Shown here in pieces: positions 17,653-26,868 of a DNA stretch of 64,000 nucleotides (the stretch's first letter is position 1; every line of letters begins with the position of its first letter). Location: positions 62,001 to 126,000 of the forward strand of contig NZ_OY730255.1 of assembly GCF_963422545.1 (NCBI RefSeq), read 5' to 3'. The position numbers and the translations under genes are program-made. This stretch comes from an uncultured Flavobacterium sp. (GTDB lineage: Bacteria > Bacteroidota > Bacteroidia > Flavobacteriales > Flavobacteriaceae). The notes under the pieces are model-generated. The model worked only from the letters and a program-made list of their open reading frames with translations. It did no database searches and was not told the DNA's origin.

Positions 17653-17865
17653 CAATTTCACAGTAATAAATAATCTTTAAAATCATTTAATCTGTAGCAA
17701 AAAATTAAATCAATTACTCAAAATATCACAAAAAAGAATCATTTACAAAGTGATTTCAATCTAATTTGATTCCTTTTCAGTTGTATATTTTATAAATTGC
17801 AGCGAAATTAACCAACCAGAATTGTTTTTAAAAACGCTAAAAAACAATTCAAAAAAAACATAAAA

Positions 17866-18249
17866 ATGAAAAGAGAAAACATCTTGACAGGATCACCTTG
17901 GGAGGACAAAATGGGATATTGTCGTGCAGTACGAATTGGCAATATTATTGAAGTTTCAGGAACTGTGGCTATTGTTGATGGTGAAAAAGTAAAAGCCGAC
18001 GATGCTTATGCTCAGACTTATAATATACTTGAACGTGTTGAAAAAGTTCTGGAAGATTTAAATGTGTCAATGAAAGATGTCATTAGAACGAGAATCTTTA
18101 CAACCAATATTGCTACTTTTGAAGATGTAGCACGAGCGCATTCTGCTTTCTTTAAAGATGTAAAACCAACAACCGGTTTTTATGAAATAAGTAAATTGGT
18201 TACTCCTGAATATTTAGTTGAAATTGAATTTACAGCTGTTGTGCAGTAA
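17866..18249 (+). CDS. RidA (YjgF/YER057c/UK114) family protein
   Basis: A 127-residue cytoplasmic protein with the Rid fold. Visible features are 'RAVRIGNIIEVSGTVAI' at the N-terminus, 'VIRTRIFTTNI' with the conserved Arg, and the C-terminal 'YLVEIEFTAVV' with the conserved Glu. Canonical RidA hydrolyses reactive enamine/imine products of PLP enzymes; several Rid subfamilies lack this activity, so the assignment stays at family level. It stands alone between two inverted repeats. Confidence 0.85.
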   Translation: MKRENILTGSPWEDKMGYCRAVRIGNIIEVSGTVAIVDGEKVKADDAYAQTYNILERVEKVLEDLNVSMKDVIRTRIFTTNIATFEDVARAHSAFFKDVKPTTGFYEISKLVTPEYLVEIEFTAVVQ

Positions 18250-18259
18250 ATTTTTTTTT

Positions 18260-18511
18260 TTGCCACGAATTTCACAAATTAGCGCGAATTATTTTTTTAT
18301 TTTTTTTGCCACAGATTAAATGGATTAGAAAGATTATTTTTTTGTCTTTAAAAAATGGCTTAAATTTTTAAACATCTTAGTAAATATTAAAAACCATCAA
18401 AATGGCTTTTAGTATTTATTAGAAAAATCCTTTTTAATCCATTTAATCTGTGGCAAAAAATTTCACAAAAACACCAAGAAATTCGTGAAAATTCGTGAAA
18501 TTCGTGGCAAA
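18260..18511. repeat. Nested (A-B-B'-A') inverted-repeat element
   Basis: The outer arms are TTGCCACGAATTTCAC and its inverse (GTGAAATTCGTGGCAA). The inner arms are TTGCCACAGATTAAATGGAT and its inverse (ATCCATTTAATCTGTGGCAA). The element occupies the whole gap between the RidA and CLC genes. Two repeat families therefore sit one inside the other. It may contribute leader RNA to the CLC gene. Confidence 0.7.
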
Positions 18512-18531
18512 AACTTTTCTTAAATCATTTA

Positions 18532-19767
18532 ATGACTTCTCAAAACCCAAAACAAATACTTCTGACAATTTTCAAATGGATCTTGATCTGTGTTTTGATA
18601 GGTATTTTGTCCGGATCTGCATCGGCATTTTTCTTAGTTTCGCTGGAATGGGTTACACAATTTAGAATTCACCACGATTGGATTATATGGTTTTTGCCTT
18701 TTGGCGGATTATTAGTTGGATTGAGTTATTATTATTGGGGAGAATCTGTTGTAAAAGGCAATAATTTATTGCTCGAAGAATACGAAAAACCCAAGAAAGT
18801 TATTCCGTTTAAAATGGCTCCTTTAGTACTTTTAGGAACCTTACTTACACATTTATTTGGAGGTTCTGCTGGTCGCGAAGGTACAGCAGTACAAATGGGC
18901 GGTGCAATTGCTCATCAATTTGCAAAGCTTTTTAATTTAGACCATTCAGAAAGAAAGATTCTGATTATCCTCGGAATCAGTGCCGGTTTTGCTTCCGTTT
19001 TTGGAACTCCGTTGGCGGGTGCCATTTTTGCTTTAGAAGTTTTATATTTTAGCAAAATCAATCTCAAAAGTATTGTTTTATCCTTTCTCGTAGCTTATGC
19101 AGCCTATTTTACTGTAGAATTTTGGCAAATAAAACATACACATTATTCTATTCCGGTTGTTCCGGAAATTAGTATTCCAACTATTGCTTGTGTAATTATA
19201 ATTGGCACTTTATCTGGTTTTTCCGCTTTGTTATTCTCGAGAAATATTCATTTTTGGAGTTCTCTTTTCTCAAAAAATATAAAATATCCACCGTTGCGTC
19301 CTTTTATTGGCGGAATTGTTCTTGCCATCGCAATTGCAGGTTTTGGGTTTACAAAATTTTCCGGATTAGGGGTTCCTGTAATTGTTGATTCCTTTTCGAA
19401 TGCAAATCCCTGGTATGACTTTTTACTTAAAATACTATTCACAGGTTTTACCTTAGGAGCAGGTTTTAAAGGTGGCGAAGTGACTCCGTTATTCTTTATT
19501 GGTGCAACTTTAGGAAGCGCTTTATCCTTAATAATTCCATTGCCAATTGCCTTTTTAGCCGGATTAGGATTTGTCGCTGTGTTTTCGGGCGCAACCCACA
19601 CACCTATCGCCTGCACGATTATGGGCATGGAATTATTCGGAATTGGACCCGGCGTTTTCATCGCAATTGCCTGTACAATTGCTTATTTTTCATCAGGCCC
19701 CGTTGGTATTTATAAATCGCAAATTGTAAAAGGCGCTAAGCATAAATTTTACCAGAAATGGCTTTAA
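18532..19767 (+). CDS. CLC family ion transporter, likely fluoride-type
   Basis: A 411-residue polytopic membrane protein with the CLC core and no C-terminal CBS domains. The gating-glutamate motif is 'GGSAGREGTAVQMGG' (E116). In place of the chloride-type GSGIP motif it has 'KGNNLLLEE' (N77). The third motif is 'GFKGGEVTPLFF' instead of the usual GxFxP. From what is known of the family, an Asn or Met at the first site and a GGEVTP segment mark the CLC-F fluoride/proton antiporters, so fluoride export is inferred. No fluoride riboswitch was found upstream. A chloride/proton exchanger is the alternative. Confidence 0.75.
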   Translation: MTSQNPKQILLTIFKWILICVLIGILSGSASAFFLVSLEWVTQFRIHHDWIIWFLPFGGLLVGLSYYYWGESVVKGNNLLLEEYEKPKKVIPFKMAPLVLLGTLLTHLFGGSAGREGTAVQMGGAIAHQFAKLFNLDHSERKILIILGISAGFASVFGTPLAGAIFALEVLYFSKINLKSIVLSFLVAYAAYFTVEFWQIKHTHYSIPVVPEISIPTIACVIIIGTLSGFSALLFSRNIHFWSSLFSKNIKYPPLRPFIGGIVLAIAIAGFGFTKFSGLGVPVIVDSFSNANPWYDFLLKILFTGFTLGAGFKGGEVTPLFFIGATLGSALSLIIPLPIAFLAGLGFVAVFSGATHTPIACTIMGMELFGIGPGVFIAIACTIAYFSSGPVGIYKSQIVKGAKHKFYQKWL

Positions 19768-19821
19768 TTTAGTCGCAGTTACAGTTTTCAGTCACGGTCA
19801 CAGTTTGCACTGAAAACCGTA

Positions 19822-20455
19822 AAATGATTCGTTCCTCTATTTTACAAAACAAAACAGCATAAAAAATCCGCTCAAATCTGCGTTTTCGCTTTAGCGAATC
19901 CGTTTTATCTGTGTATTAATTAAAACTCCAAAAATTAAATTCCAAACTTGATTATTCAACGGATTGAAATCCGTTGCTACAAAATGATTCGTTCCTCCGG
20001 AACTAAATGTTTTACTAAAACAAAACAGCAAAAAAACCGTTTAAATCTGCGTTTTCGCTTTAGCGAATCCGTTTTATCTGTGTATTAATTAAAACTCCAA
20101 AAATTAAATTCCAAACTTGATTATTCAACGGATTGAAATCCGTTGCTACAAAATGATTCGTTCCTCCGGAACTAAATGTTTTACTAGAACAAAACAGCAA
20201 AAAATCCGTTTAAATCTGCGTTTTCGCTTTAGCGAATCCGTTTTATCTGCGTATTAATTAAAACGCCAAAAATTAAATTCCAAACTTGATTATTCAACGG
20301 ATTGAAATCCGTTGCTACAAAATGATTCGTTCCTCCGGAACTAAATGTTTTGCTAAAACAAAACAGCAAAAAATCCGTTTAAATCTGCGTTTTCGCTTTA
20401 GCGAATCCGTTTTATCTGCATATTAATTAAAACTCCAAAAATTAAATTCCAAATT
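19822..20455. repeat. 169-bp tandem repeat, about 3.75 copies
   Basis: The landmark 'CTGCGTTTTCGCTTTAGCG' recurs with spacing of exactly 169 bp (anchor bases near 19881, 20050, 20219 and 20388). Each unit joins two dispersed palindromes: 'TTTTCGCTTTAGCGAA' and 'AACGGATTGAAATCCGTT'. The latter is followed by 'TTCGTTCCTCCGGAACT'. Copies differ by only a few bases, so expansion is recent. The array fills the gap between the CLC gene and nrnA. No ORF runs through it. Confidence 0.85.
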
Positions 20456-20549
20456 CCAAAAACTAAGACTCTAAAGTAGAACATATAAAAGTGTGTTAAT
20501 CTGTAAAATGATTTCAACATTACATTAAAAAAATGTAAATTCGCACACT

Positions 20550-21554
20550 ATGAAAATACAAGATATTCAAGCGATACAATTATTACTCGCAACCCCAAAG
20601 AAAATCGCCATAATACCGCATAGAGGTCCTGATGGAGACGCTATGGGCTCGACCTTAAGTTTATACCATTTTTTACTAAAAAACAATCATCAGCCAACAG
20701 TGATTGCTCCAAATGATTTCCCTAATTTTTTAGCTTGGTTACCAGGTTCTGAAACAGTGAAAATATTTGAAAAAGATACTGAAAACTGCACCAAAATATT
20801 AGAAGAAGCTGAGTTGATTTTTACTCTTGACTTTAATGCTTTTCATCGTACGGGCGAAATGGAACATACTTTAGCTAAGCTAACAGCTCCATTTGTCATG
20901 ATTGATCATCATCAAAAGCCGGATGGTTATGCTGCTTATACGTATTCTGATACTTCATTTGGGTCAACTTGCGAAATGGTTTATAATTTCATTTCGTTTT
21001 TAGGTAAAAAAGGAGATTTAGACAAAACAATTGCAACGTGTATTTATACAGGAATTTTAACCGATTCAGGCTCATTTCGCTTTCCGGGGACAACAGGGGA
21101 CACGCACCGAATCATTGCTGAATTAATTGATTTAGGGGTTGAAAACACGCAAATTCCAGTTTTATTGTTTGACAATAGTTCGTACAACCGTTTACAATTG
21201 TTGGGGCGCGCTTTACAAAATATGAAAGTTTTTGAGGAGCATAAAACATCTTATACTTCGCTTACTCAGGACGAACTGGATTCATTTAATTATGTAAAAG
21301 GTGACACTGAAGGAATTGTAAATTATGGATTAAGTATAAAAGATATTCTTTTTACTGCTATTTTTATCGAAAATAAAGACGAGAAAATCATCAAGATATC
21401 TTTCCGTTCGCAAGGAGGATTTGATGTGAATCAGTTTGCAAGAGATCATTTTAACGGAGGCGGGCACAGTAATGCCGCCGGCGGAAGATCAGATGTTTCA
21501 ATGGAAGAAACTTTAGCGAAATTTGAAGATTTAGTAACCAAACTAACAATATAA
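20550..21554 (+). CDS. nrnA: DHH/DHHA1 phosphoesterase, NrnA-like
   Basis: A 334-residue cytoplasmic enzyme. The DHH domain shows 'PHRGPDGDAMGS' (metal ligands H24, D28, D30) and the name-giving 'IDHH' (D119-H120-H121). The DHHA1 domain carries 'GGGHSNAAGG' near residue 310. NrnA enzymes degrade nanoRNAs to mononucleotides and often dephosphorylate pAp, a sulfate-assimilation by-product. It ends 4 bp before gldI and is probably co-transcribed with it. Confidence 0.9.
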   Translation: MKIQDIQAIQLLLATPKKIAIIPHRGPDGDAMGSTLSLYHFLLKNNHQPTVIAPNDFPNFLAWLPGSETVKIFEKDTENCTKILEEAELIFTLDFNAFHRTGEMEHTLAKLTAPFVMIDHHQKPDGYAAYTYSDTSFGSTCEMVYNFISFLGKKGDLDKTIATCIYTGILTDSGSFRFPGTTGDTHRIIAELIDLGVENTQIPVLLFDNSSYNRLQLLGRALQNMKVFEEHKTSYTSLTQDELDSFNYVKGDTEGIVNYGLSIKDILFTAIFIENKDEKIIKISFRSQGGFDVNQFARDHFNGGGHSNAAGGRSDVSMEETLAKFEDLVTKLTI

Positions 21555-21558
21555 CCCC

Positions 21559-22248
21559 ATGAACTACCTAAAAATAAGCATTTACACCCTACTTTTTGCT
21601 GTTTTACTGGTTAGCTGCAAACAGCATGAAGATGCCAGAAGACCTATTTCGAGAGCTTCAGGTACTTTCATGAAAAAATCAGTTAATCGTAACAAAAAAA
21701 TAATTGCTAATGAAGAAGATGTTATCAAAAAAATAATCAAAAGCAATCCAAAAACTAAATATTTCGCAACCAGAAAAGGATACTGGTTTTATTATGATGA
21801 AAGAAATCAAACTGATCTTTTGACGCCTAAAAAAGGAGATATTGCTTATTATAACTTAGAAGTAAAAGACATAAAAGGTAATATTATTTACTCAGAAGCA
21901 GATCTTGGTCCGCAAACTTATTATGTAGACAAACAAGACATCATGATGGGATTGCGCGATGGTATTAAACTGATGCATAAAAATGAAACTGTGACTTTCT
22001 TATTTCCGTCTCATATTGCTTACGGATATCACGGAGACAACAAAAAAATTGGAATCAATCAGTCTTTAATCTGCACGGTTACGCTTCGAAATTTTGTACC
22101 GGACACAACAGCACCAAAAACAGGAACTCCTTCAGAACAGCCTGCAACTGCACAAACTGGAGGTGGACAAGCTCCAAAACCGGCGATGCCAAAACCAACA
22201 GCTGTAAAACCGGCAACTCCAGCTAAAAAAGATACAATAAACCCATAA
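21559..22248 (+). CDS. gldI: Gliding-motility peptidyl-prolyl isomerase lipoprotein GldI
   Basis: A 229-residue FKBP-type isomerase with a lipoprotein signal (lipobox LLVSC, Cys20). The FKBP domain lies at about 85-180 with 'PKKGDIAYYNLEV', 'GLRDGIKLMHKNE' and 'FPSHIAYGYHG'. A Pro/Ala/Thr tail follows. GldI is required for gliding in Flavobacterium johnsoniae, presumably helping to fold exported motility/T9SS proteins. The gene lies 4 bp after nrnA and 15 bp before a second isomerase gene. Recognition rests on the lipoprotein-FKBP layout, the N-terminal extension and the neighbours. Confidence 0.85.
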   Translation: MNYLKISIYTLLFAVLLVSCKQHEDARRPISRASGTFMKKSVNRNKKIIANEEDVIKKIIKSNPKTKYFATRKGYWFYYDERNQTDLLTPKKGDIAYYNLEVKDIKGNIIYSEADLGPQTYYVDKQDIMMGLRDGIKLMHKNETVTFLFPSHIAYGYHGDNKKIGINQSLICTVTLRNFVPDTTAPKTGTPSEQPATAQTGGGQAPKPAMPKPTAVKPATPAKKDTINP

Positions 22249-22263
22249 AAAAACATTTTAAAA

Positions 22264-23337
22264 ATGAAAAAAAGTATTTTATTATTACTACTAGCCGTTA
22301 CCTCATTTTATTCTTGTAAAGACGAACACGGTAATTTACCTGATGGTTTATATGCTGACATTGAAACAAATAAAGGACATATTATTGTTGAATTAGATTA
22401 TAAAAAAGCTCCTATTACGGTGGCTAATTTTGTAACCTTGGCCGAAGGTAAAAATGAATTCGTAACAAAGGAATATCTAAAAGGAAAACCTTTTTATGAC
22501 GGACTGAAATTTCATAGAGTTATTGAAGATTTCATGATTCAGACCGGAGATCCTGAAGGAACTGGTTCTGGAGATACAGGTTATAAATTTAAAGATGAAA
22601 TTACTGATTTGAAATTTGATAAAGCGGGTGTTTTGGCTATGGCAAACAATGGTCCCGGAACAAACAGCAGTCAATTTTTTATTACACATGTTGAAACTCC
22701 TTGGTTAGACGGAAAACATACTATTTTTGGTCATGTGGTTGAAAAAGGACAAGAAGTTGTAAATCAAATTAAACAAGATGATAAAGTGGTTTCTGTAACT
22801 ATTATCAGAAATGGTGAAGCGGCAAAGAAGTTTGATGCTGTAAAAGTATTTCATGATTACTTTTCTGAAATCGCAAAAGAAAAAAGTAAGTATGCAGGAG
22901 TTCAAAAAGAAAAAGTAGCTTACTATGCTTCTGTTAGACCAAAAGCTACAAAAACGAGCACTGGTTTAGAATACTTGATTACTGAAAAAGGAACAGGTAA
23001 AAAACCAGCTACAGGAACTCAAATCTACATTCACTATTCTGGTTTCTTAGAAGACGGAACTTTGTTTGATTCAAGCGTAGAAGAAGTTAACAAAGCTTTC
23101 GGAAAGTTTGATGCAGCAAGAGCAGAACAACACGGATATCAGCCAATTCCGTTTCAGGCAGGCCGTAAAGACGGTATGATTCCCGGGTTTATTGAAGGAA
23201 TTGAGCAACTTTCTTTTGGAGATAAAGCAATTCTTTTTATTCCGTCACACTTAGCTTACGGAGCAACTGGAGCAGGAGGAGTTATTCCGCCAAATGCAAA
23301 TATTATTTTTGAAGTTCAACTATTGGAAAAACCGTAA
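22264..23337 (+). CDS. Cyclophilin-FKBP fusion isomerase, lipoprotein
   Basis: A 357-residue lipoprotein (MKKSILLLLLAVTSFYSC, Cys18). The cyclophilin domain, about 30-190, has 'YDGLKFHRVIEDFMIQTGDP', 'NSSQFFITHVETPWLDG' and 'HTIFGHVV', including the catalytic Arg after FH. A short helical linker leads to an FKBP domain (about 225-357) with 'FIPSHLAYGATGAGGVIPPN'. Two prolyl isomerase folds in one lipoprotein suggest a folding factor for exported proteins. It lies 15 bp after gldI and 46 bp before its own paralogue. Confidence 0.9.
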   Translation: MKKSILLLLLAVTSFYSCKDEHGNLPDGLYADIETNKGHIIVELDYKKAPITVANFVTLAEGKNEFVTKEYLKGKPFYDGLKFHRVIEDFMIQTGDPEGTGSGDTGYKFKDEITDLKFDKAGVLAMANNGPGTNSSQFFITHVETPWLDGKHTIFGHVVEKGQEVVNQIKQDDKVVSVTIIRNGEAAKKFDAVKVFHDYFSEIAKEKSKYAGVQKEKVAYYASVRPKATKTSTGLEYLITEKGTGKKPATGTQIYIHYSGFLEDGTLFDSSVEEVNKAFGKFDAARAEQHGYQPIPFQAGRKDGMIPGFIEGIEQLSFGDKAILFIPSHLAYGATGAGGVIPPNANIIFEVQLLEKP

Positions 23338-23383
23338 TAATATTCTTATCTTTAAAACGTTATTACAGACTTAAATTCGAAAC

Positions 23384-24520
23384 ATGATGAAATTTAAATT
23401 TCTATTTTTATTTTGCCTGGCAATGGTAAACATTCAGGCACAAACAACAAAAAAACCAGTTGCAAAAGCAAAACCTGCAACAACAAAAACAGCTCCTGCA
23501 GCAAACCCTAATGAAGGTATTTTTGCTACAATCTCAACTACAAAAGGAGATATTGTTTTATCATTAGAATATGTAAAAGCACCTGTAACGGTTGCTAACT
23601 TTATTACTTTGGCAGAAGGTAAAAACCCTTATGTAAAAGTTGATAAACTAAAAGGAAAACCTTTTTATGACGGATTAAAATTTCACAGAGTAATCAATGA
23701 TTTTATGATTCAGGGTGGTGATCCTCAAGGAAATGGCTCGGGAGATCCTGGATATTCATTTAAAGATGAGTTTGTTCCTGAGTTAAAATTTGACAAAGGC
23801 GGTGTTTTAGCAATGGCTAATTCAGGACCTGCAACAAACGGAAGTCAATTTTTTATCACTCATAAAGACACACAATGGCTTAACGGAAAACATACTATTT
23901 TTGGTCATGTAGTTTCCGGAATGAACGTTGTAAATAAAATTGTTCAGGACGACGTTATCACAAAAATTACTATTACCTCTAAAGGTGCTGCAGCCAAAAA
24001 ATTTGATGCAGTAAAAGTTTTCTCTGATGATGTAAAAAAACAAGAAGCTAAAAAAGCAGAAAGTCAAAAAGTGGTTGCTGAAAAAGCTGCTGCTTTTACA
24101 AGCGCAAAAGCAACTGCTACAACAACTGCATCTGGTTTAAAATATGTGATTACTAAAAAAGGAAATGGTGTAAAACCTGCTGAAGGATCTACAATCTATT
24201 TTCATTATGCAGGTTACTTTGAAGATGGAAATCTTTTTGACAGCAGTATGTCAAACGTAGCAAAAGCGTATGGTAAATATGATGCCAATAGAGATGCACA
24301 AGGAGGTTACAAAGCTTTTCCTTTTACTGCCGGTAAAAAAGACGGAATGATTCCTGGTTTTATCGAAGCTATAGATATGATGACTGATGGAGAGAAAGCA
24401 ACTTTTATTCTTCCTTCAAACTTAGCATATGGGGCAAATGGTGCCGGAGGTGTAATTCCGCCAAACGCAACTTTGATTTTCGAAATCGAATTGTATCAAA
24501 ATCAGCCTGTTGTAAAATAA
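23384..24520 (+). CDS. Cyclophilin-FKBP fusion isomerase, periplasmic
   Basis: A 378-residue paralogue of the preceding gene with the same cyclophilin ('YDGLKFHRVINDFMIQGGDP') plus FKBP ('LPSNLAYGANGAGGVIPPN') order. Its signal peptide is cleaved by signal peptidase I (ends NIQAQ; no lipobox) and is followed by a Lys/Pro/Ala/Thr linker. The two copies therefore seem to serve different places: membrane-anchored and soluble periplasmic. Start is MM; either Met is possible. A terminator follows, closing the nrnA-gldI-isomerase cluster. Confidence 0.9.
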   Translation: MMKFKFLFLFCLAMVNIQAQTTKKPVAKAKPATTKTAPAANPNEGIFATISTTKGDIVLSLEYVKAPVTVANFITLAEGKNPYVKVDKLKGKPFYDGLKFHRVINDFMIQGGDPQGNGSGDPGYSFKDEFVPELKFDKGGVLAMANSGPATNGSQFFITHKDTQWLNGKHTIFGHVVSGMNVVNKIVQDDVITKITITSKGAAAKKFDAVKVFSDDVKKQEAKKAESQKVVAEKAAAFTSAKATATTTASGLKYVITKKGNGVKPAEGSTIYFHYAGYFEDGNLFDSSMSNVAKAYGKYDANRDAQGGYKAFPFTAGKKDGMIPGFIEAIDMMTDGEKATFILPSNLAYGANGAGGVIPPNATLIFEIELYQNQPVVK

Positions 24521-24549
24521 AAACAAATTTATTTTATCTTATATAAATC

Positions 24550-24581
24550 AAACCCGTCAAAATTTAGATTTTGACGGGTTT
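24550..24581 (+). terminator. Terminator of the gldI/isomerase cluster
   Basis: AAACCCGTCAAAAT and ATTTTGACGGGTTT pair perfectly around a 4-nt loop, 29 bp after the isomerase stop, followed by T-rich DNA. Confidence 0.8.
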
Positions 24582-24741
24582 CTTATTTTATTCCTTCTTT
24601 AATTATGTCAAATTCATAATTTTACAATAGAAATTAGCTCCGTAACTATACTGATAATAATGTTTACAACCTTTTTCTACTAATTCTTAAACAAAATAGC
24701 TTACCTTTGCCGGCTTTATTTTTTTAATTAAACAAGTTAAG

Positions 24742-25638
24742 ATGTCACAAAACAACGTATTAAAGGGAGTATTTTTAGTAGCAATTGGAGCAACAACTTA
24801 CGGAATGTTAGCTACTTTCGTAAAAATGGCCTATTCTGAAGGATATACTACTGCCGAAGTAACAACATCTCAATTTATATTAGGAATCATTGGTATTTTA
24901 CTAATAAATACCTTCCAGAAAATCAAACACAAAGACAATGTTGTAAAAGCAACTCCAAAGAATATATTTAACTTAATGCTTGCGGGAACTTCATTAGGAA
25001 TGACAAGTTTGTTCTATTATTTAGCCGTAAAATACATTCCTGTTTCTATTGGTATCGTTTTATTAATGCAAACGGTTTGGATGGGAGTTTTGCTTGAAAT
25101 GATTTTAGAAAAAAAATTACCTTCAAAACAAAAAGTCGTTGCTGTAATCATTGTACTTATTGGTACTGTTTTGGCAACTAATATTATCCATAATGATATA
25201 CAATTAGATTGGAGAGGGATTGTTTGGGGAGTTTTGGCTGCGGCATCTTTTACTACAACTATGTTTACTGCAAATCGTGTTGCTATCGGAATTTCATCCG
25301 CACAACGAAGCTTATACATGCTTTTGGGCGGAGCTATTATTGTATTTTCATTTGCTTTTGCAACTCAAATAGCCTCTTTTAACTTTGAGATTTTCACGAA
25401 ATGGGGAATTGTACTGGCTTTGTTCGGAACCATTATTCCTCCAATGTTAATGACTGCAGGTTTCCCGTTAACCGGAATTGGATTAGGAAGTATTGTTTCT
25501 GCTCTTGAACTTCCTGTTTCTGTTATGATGGCTTATGTTTTACTAAACGAGCAAGTTATCTTTTCTCAATGGGTTGGAATTGTTTTAATCATTCTGGCAA
25601 TAATTATTATGAATGTAAATTTCAAGCCTAAAAAATAG
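24742..25638 (+). CDS. EamA/DMT family permease
   Basis: A 298-residue inner-membrane protein with ten hydrophobic segments in two five-helix halves, the EamA duplicated layout. Each half ends near the typical Pro/Glu-containing helix ('LALFGTIIPPMLMTAG', 'SALELPVSVMMAYVLLNEQ'). Substrates of this superfamily (metabolites, amino acids, nucleotide precursors) cannot be read from sequence. A TAnnTTTG box (TACCTTTG, 24702-24709) lies 32 bp before the ATG. Confidence 0.85.
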   Translation: MSQNNVLKGVFLVAIGATTYGMLATFVKMAYSEGYTTAEVTTSQFILGIIGILLINTFQKIKHKDNVVKATPKNIFNLMLAGTSLGMTSLFYYLAVKYIPVSIGIVLLMQTVWMGVLLEMILEKKLPSKQKVVAVIIVLIGTVLATNIIHNDIQLDWRGIVWGVLAAASFTTTMFTANRVAIGISSAQRSLYMLLGGAIIVFSFAFATQIASFNFEIFTKWGIVLALFGTIIPPMLMTAGFPLTGIGLGSIVSALELPVSVMMAYVLLNEQVIFSQWVGIVLIILAIIIMNVNFKPKK

Positions 25639-25725
25639 CCTTATTTGCGAGACACGAAAAAAAAGCGTCTTGTAATGTTATAATTGTTAATTTTTTTATA
25701 AATTCGTGATAAACAACATAATATC

Positions 25726-26082
25726 ATGAATCTACCTTGGCATTTATATTTAATGGCTTTTCTTTATATAGTTGCCGGGCTCAATCATTTTAGAACACCC
25801 GGAATGTATATCAAAATCATTCCGCCAGTTTTTAAAAATCCCAAATTAATAAATATTTTAAGCGGAGCTGCCGAAATAATTTTAGGTATACTTCTGTTGT
25901 TTCATCCTACAACTAATTTAGCAGCATTGGGCGTTATTATTCTCTTAATTGCTGTGTTTCCTGCTAACCTATTCATGTTTCAAAATAAAAAAGCTAGTTT
26001 CGGCTTGCCAAAATGGATTTTATTTGTACGTTTGTTCGTACAGATTATTTTAGTATATTGGGCATACCAGTATACCTTTTAA
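25726..26082 (+). CDS. DoxX-like small membrane protein
   Basis: A 118-residue protein with four predicted membrane spans and the DoxX-like pattern 'FLYIVAGLNHFRTPGMYIKI' at the N-terminus. Members of this group have no single proven reaction. It ends 24 bp before aqpZ, so the two are likely in one operon. Confidence 0.7.
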   Translation: MNLPWHLYLMAFLYIVAGLNHFRTPGMYIKIIPPVFKNPKLINILSGAAEIILGILLLFHPTTNLAALGVIILLIAVFPANLFMFQNKKASFGLPKWILFVRLFVQIILVYWAYQYTF

Positions 26083-26106
26083 CATTAACCATTAAACTAT
26101 TTTATT

Positions 26107-26814
26107 ATGAAAAAATTATTTGCTGAATTTTTTGGAACCTATTGGCTTGTTTTTGGAGGCTGCGGAAGCGCCCTTTTTGCAGCGGGTATACCTAATCTAG
26201 GAATTGGATTTGCGGGGGTTGCCTTAGCATTTGGTTTAACCGTGCTAACAATGGCTTATGCAGTTGGACACATCTCTGGTGGACATTTTAATCCTGCTGT
26301 ATCTTTTGGTTTATGGGCTGGAGGAAGATTCCCGGCAAAAGACCTTTTACCTTATATCATTTCACAATGTGTTGGTGCACTGGCTGCAGCCGGAACATTA
26401 TTTATAATCTGGTCAGGCAAAGCAGGAAACGTAATTGACAATACTAAAGCCGGAGCTTTTGCTTCAAATGGTTTTGGCGCATTTTCTCCTGATGGTTATT
26501 CTTTACAATCTGCATTTATAGCTGAATTTGTTCTGACATTATTCTTCTTATTGGTAATTCTTGGAGCTACTGATAAATTTGCAAACGGAAGATTTGCCGG
26601 AATTGCTATTGGTTTAGCCTTGACTTTAATTCACTTAATCAGTATTCCTATCACTAATACTTCAGTAAATCCTGCTAGATCATTATCACAAGCAATTTTT
26701 GCCGGTGGAGAGCCTTTATCACAAGTTTGGTTATTTTGGTTAGCACCAATTTTAGGAGCAATTGTCGCCGGATTTATATATAAAACATTATTGCAAAACC
26801 ACGCAGAAGCCTAA
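26107..26814 (+). CDS. aqpZ: Aquaporin Z
   Basis: A 235-residue major intrinsic protein with six membrane helices and both pore loops: 'GGHFNPAVSFG' (N62-P63-A64) and 'TSVNPARSLSQ' (N188-P189-A190, then R191 of the selectivity filter). His172-type 'LTLIHLISIPITNTSVNPAR' context is that of water-selective AqpZ. It conducts water during osmotic shifts. The neighbours are a DoxX-like gene upstream and a GlsB-like gene 54 bp downstream. Confidence 0.95.
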   Translation: MKKLFAEFFGTYWLVFGGCGSALFAAGIPNLGIGFAGVALAFGLTVLTMAYAVGHISGGHFNPAVSFGLWAGGRFPAKDLLPYIISQCVGALAAAGTLFIIWSGKAGNVIDNTKAGAFASNGFGAFSPDGYSLQSAFIAEFVLTLFFLLVILGATDKFANGRFAGIAIGLALTLIHLISIPITNTSVNPARSLSQAIFAGGEPLSQVWLFWLAPILGAIVAGFIYKTLLQNHAEA

Positions 26815-26868
26815 TCCCCTTTTATAAATAAATAAATAAATCAATTAATAACTAATAAACTTAACATT

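Noticed and set aside
18250..18531. Fluoride riboswitch ahead of the CLC gene
   Set aside because: The region is fully accounted for by inverted repeats, and the conserved riboswitch core was not found.
19822..20455. Possible CRISPR array
   Set aside because: Units are 169 bp, almost wholly identical, with no unique spacers and no cas genes nearby.
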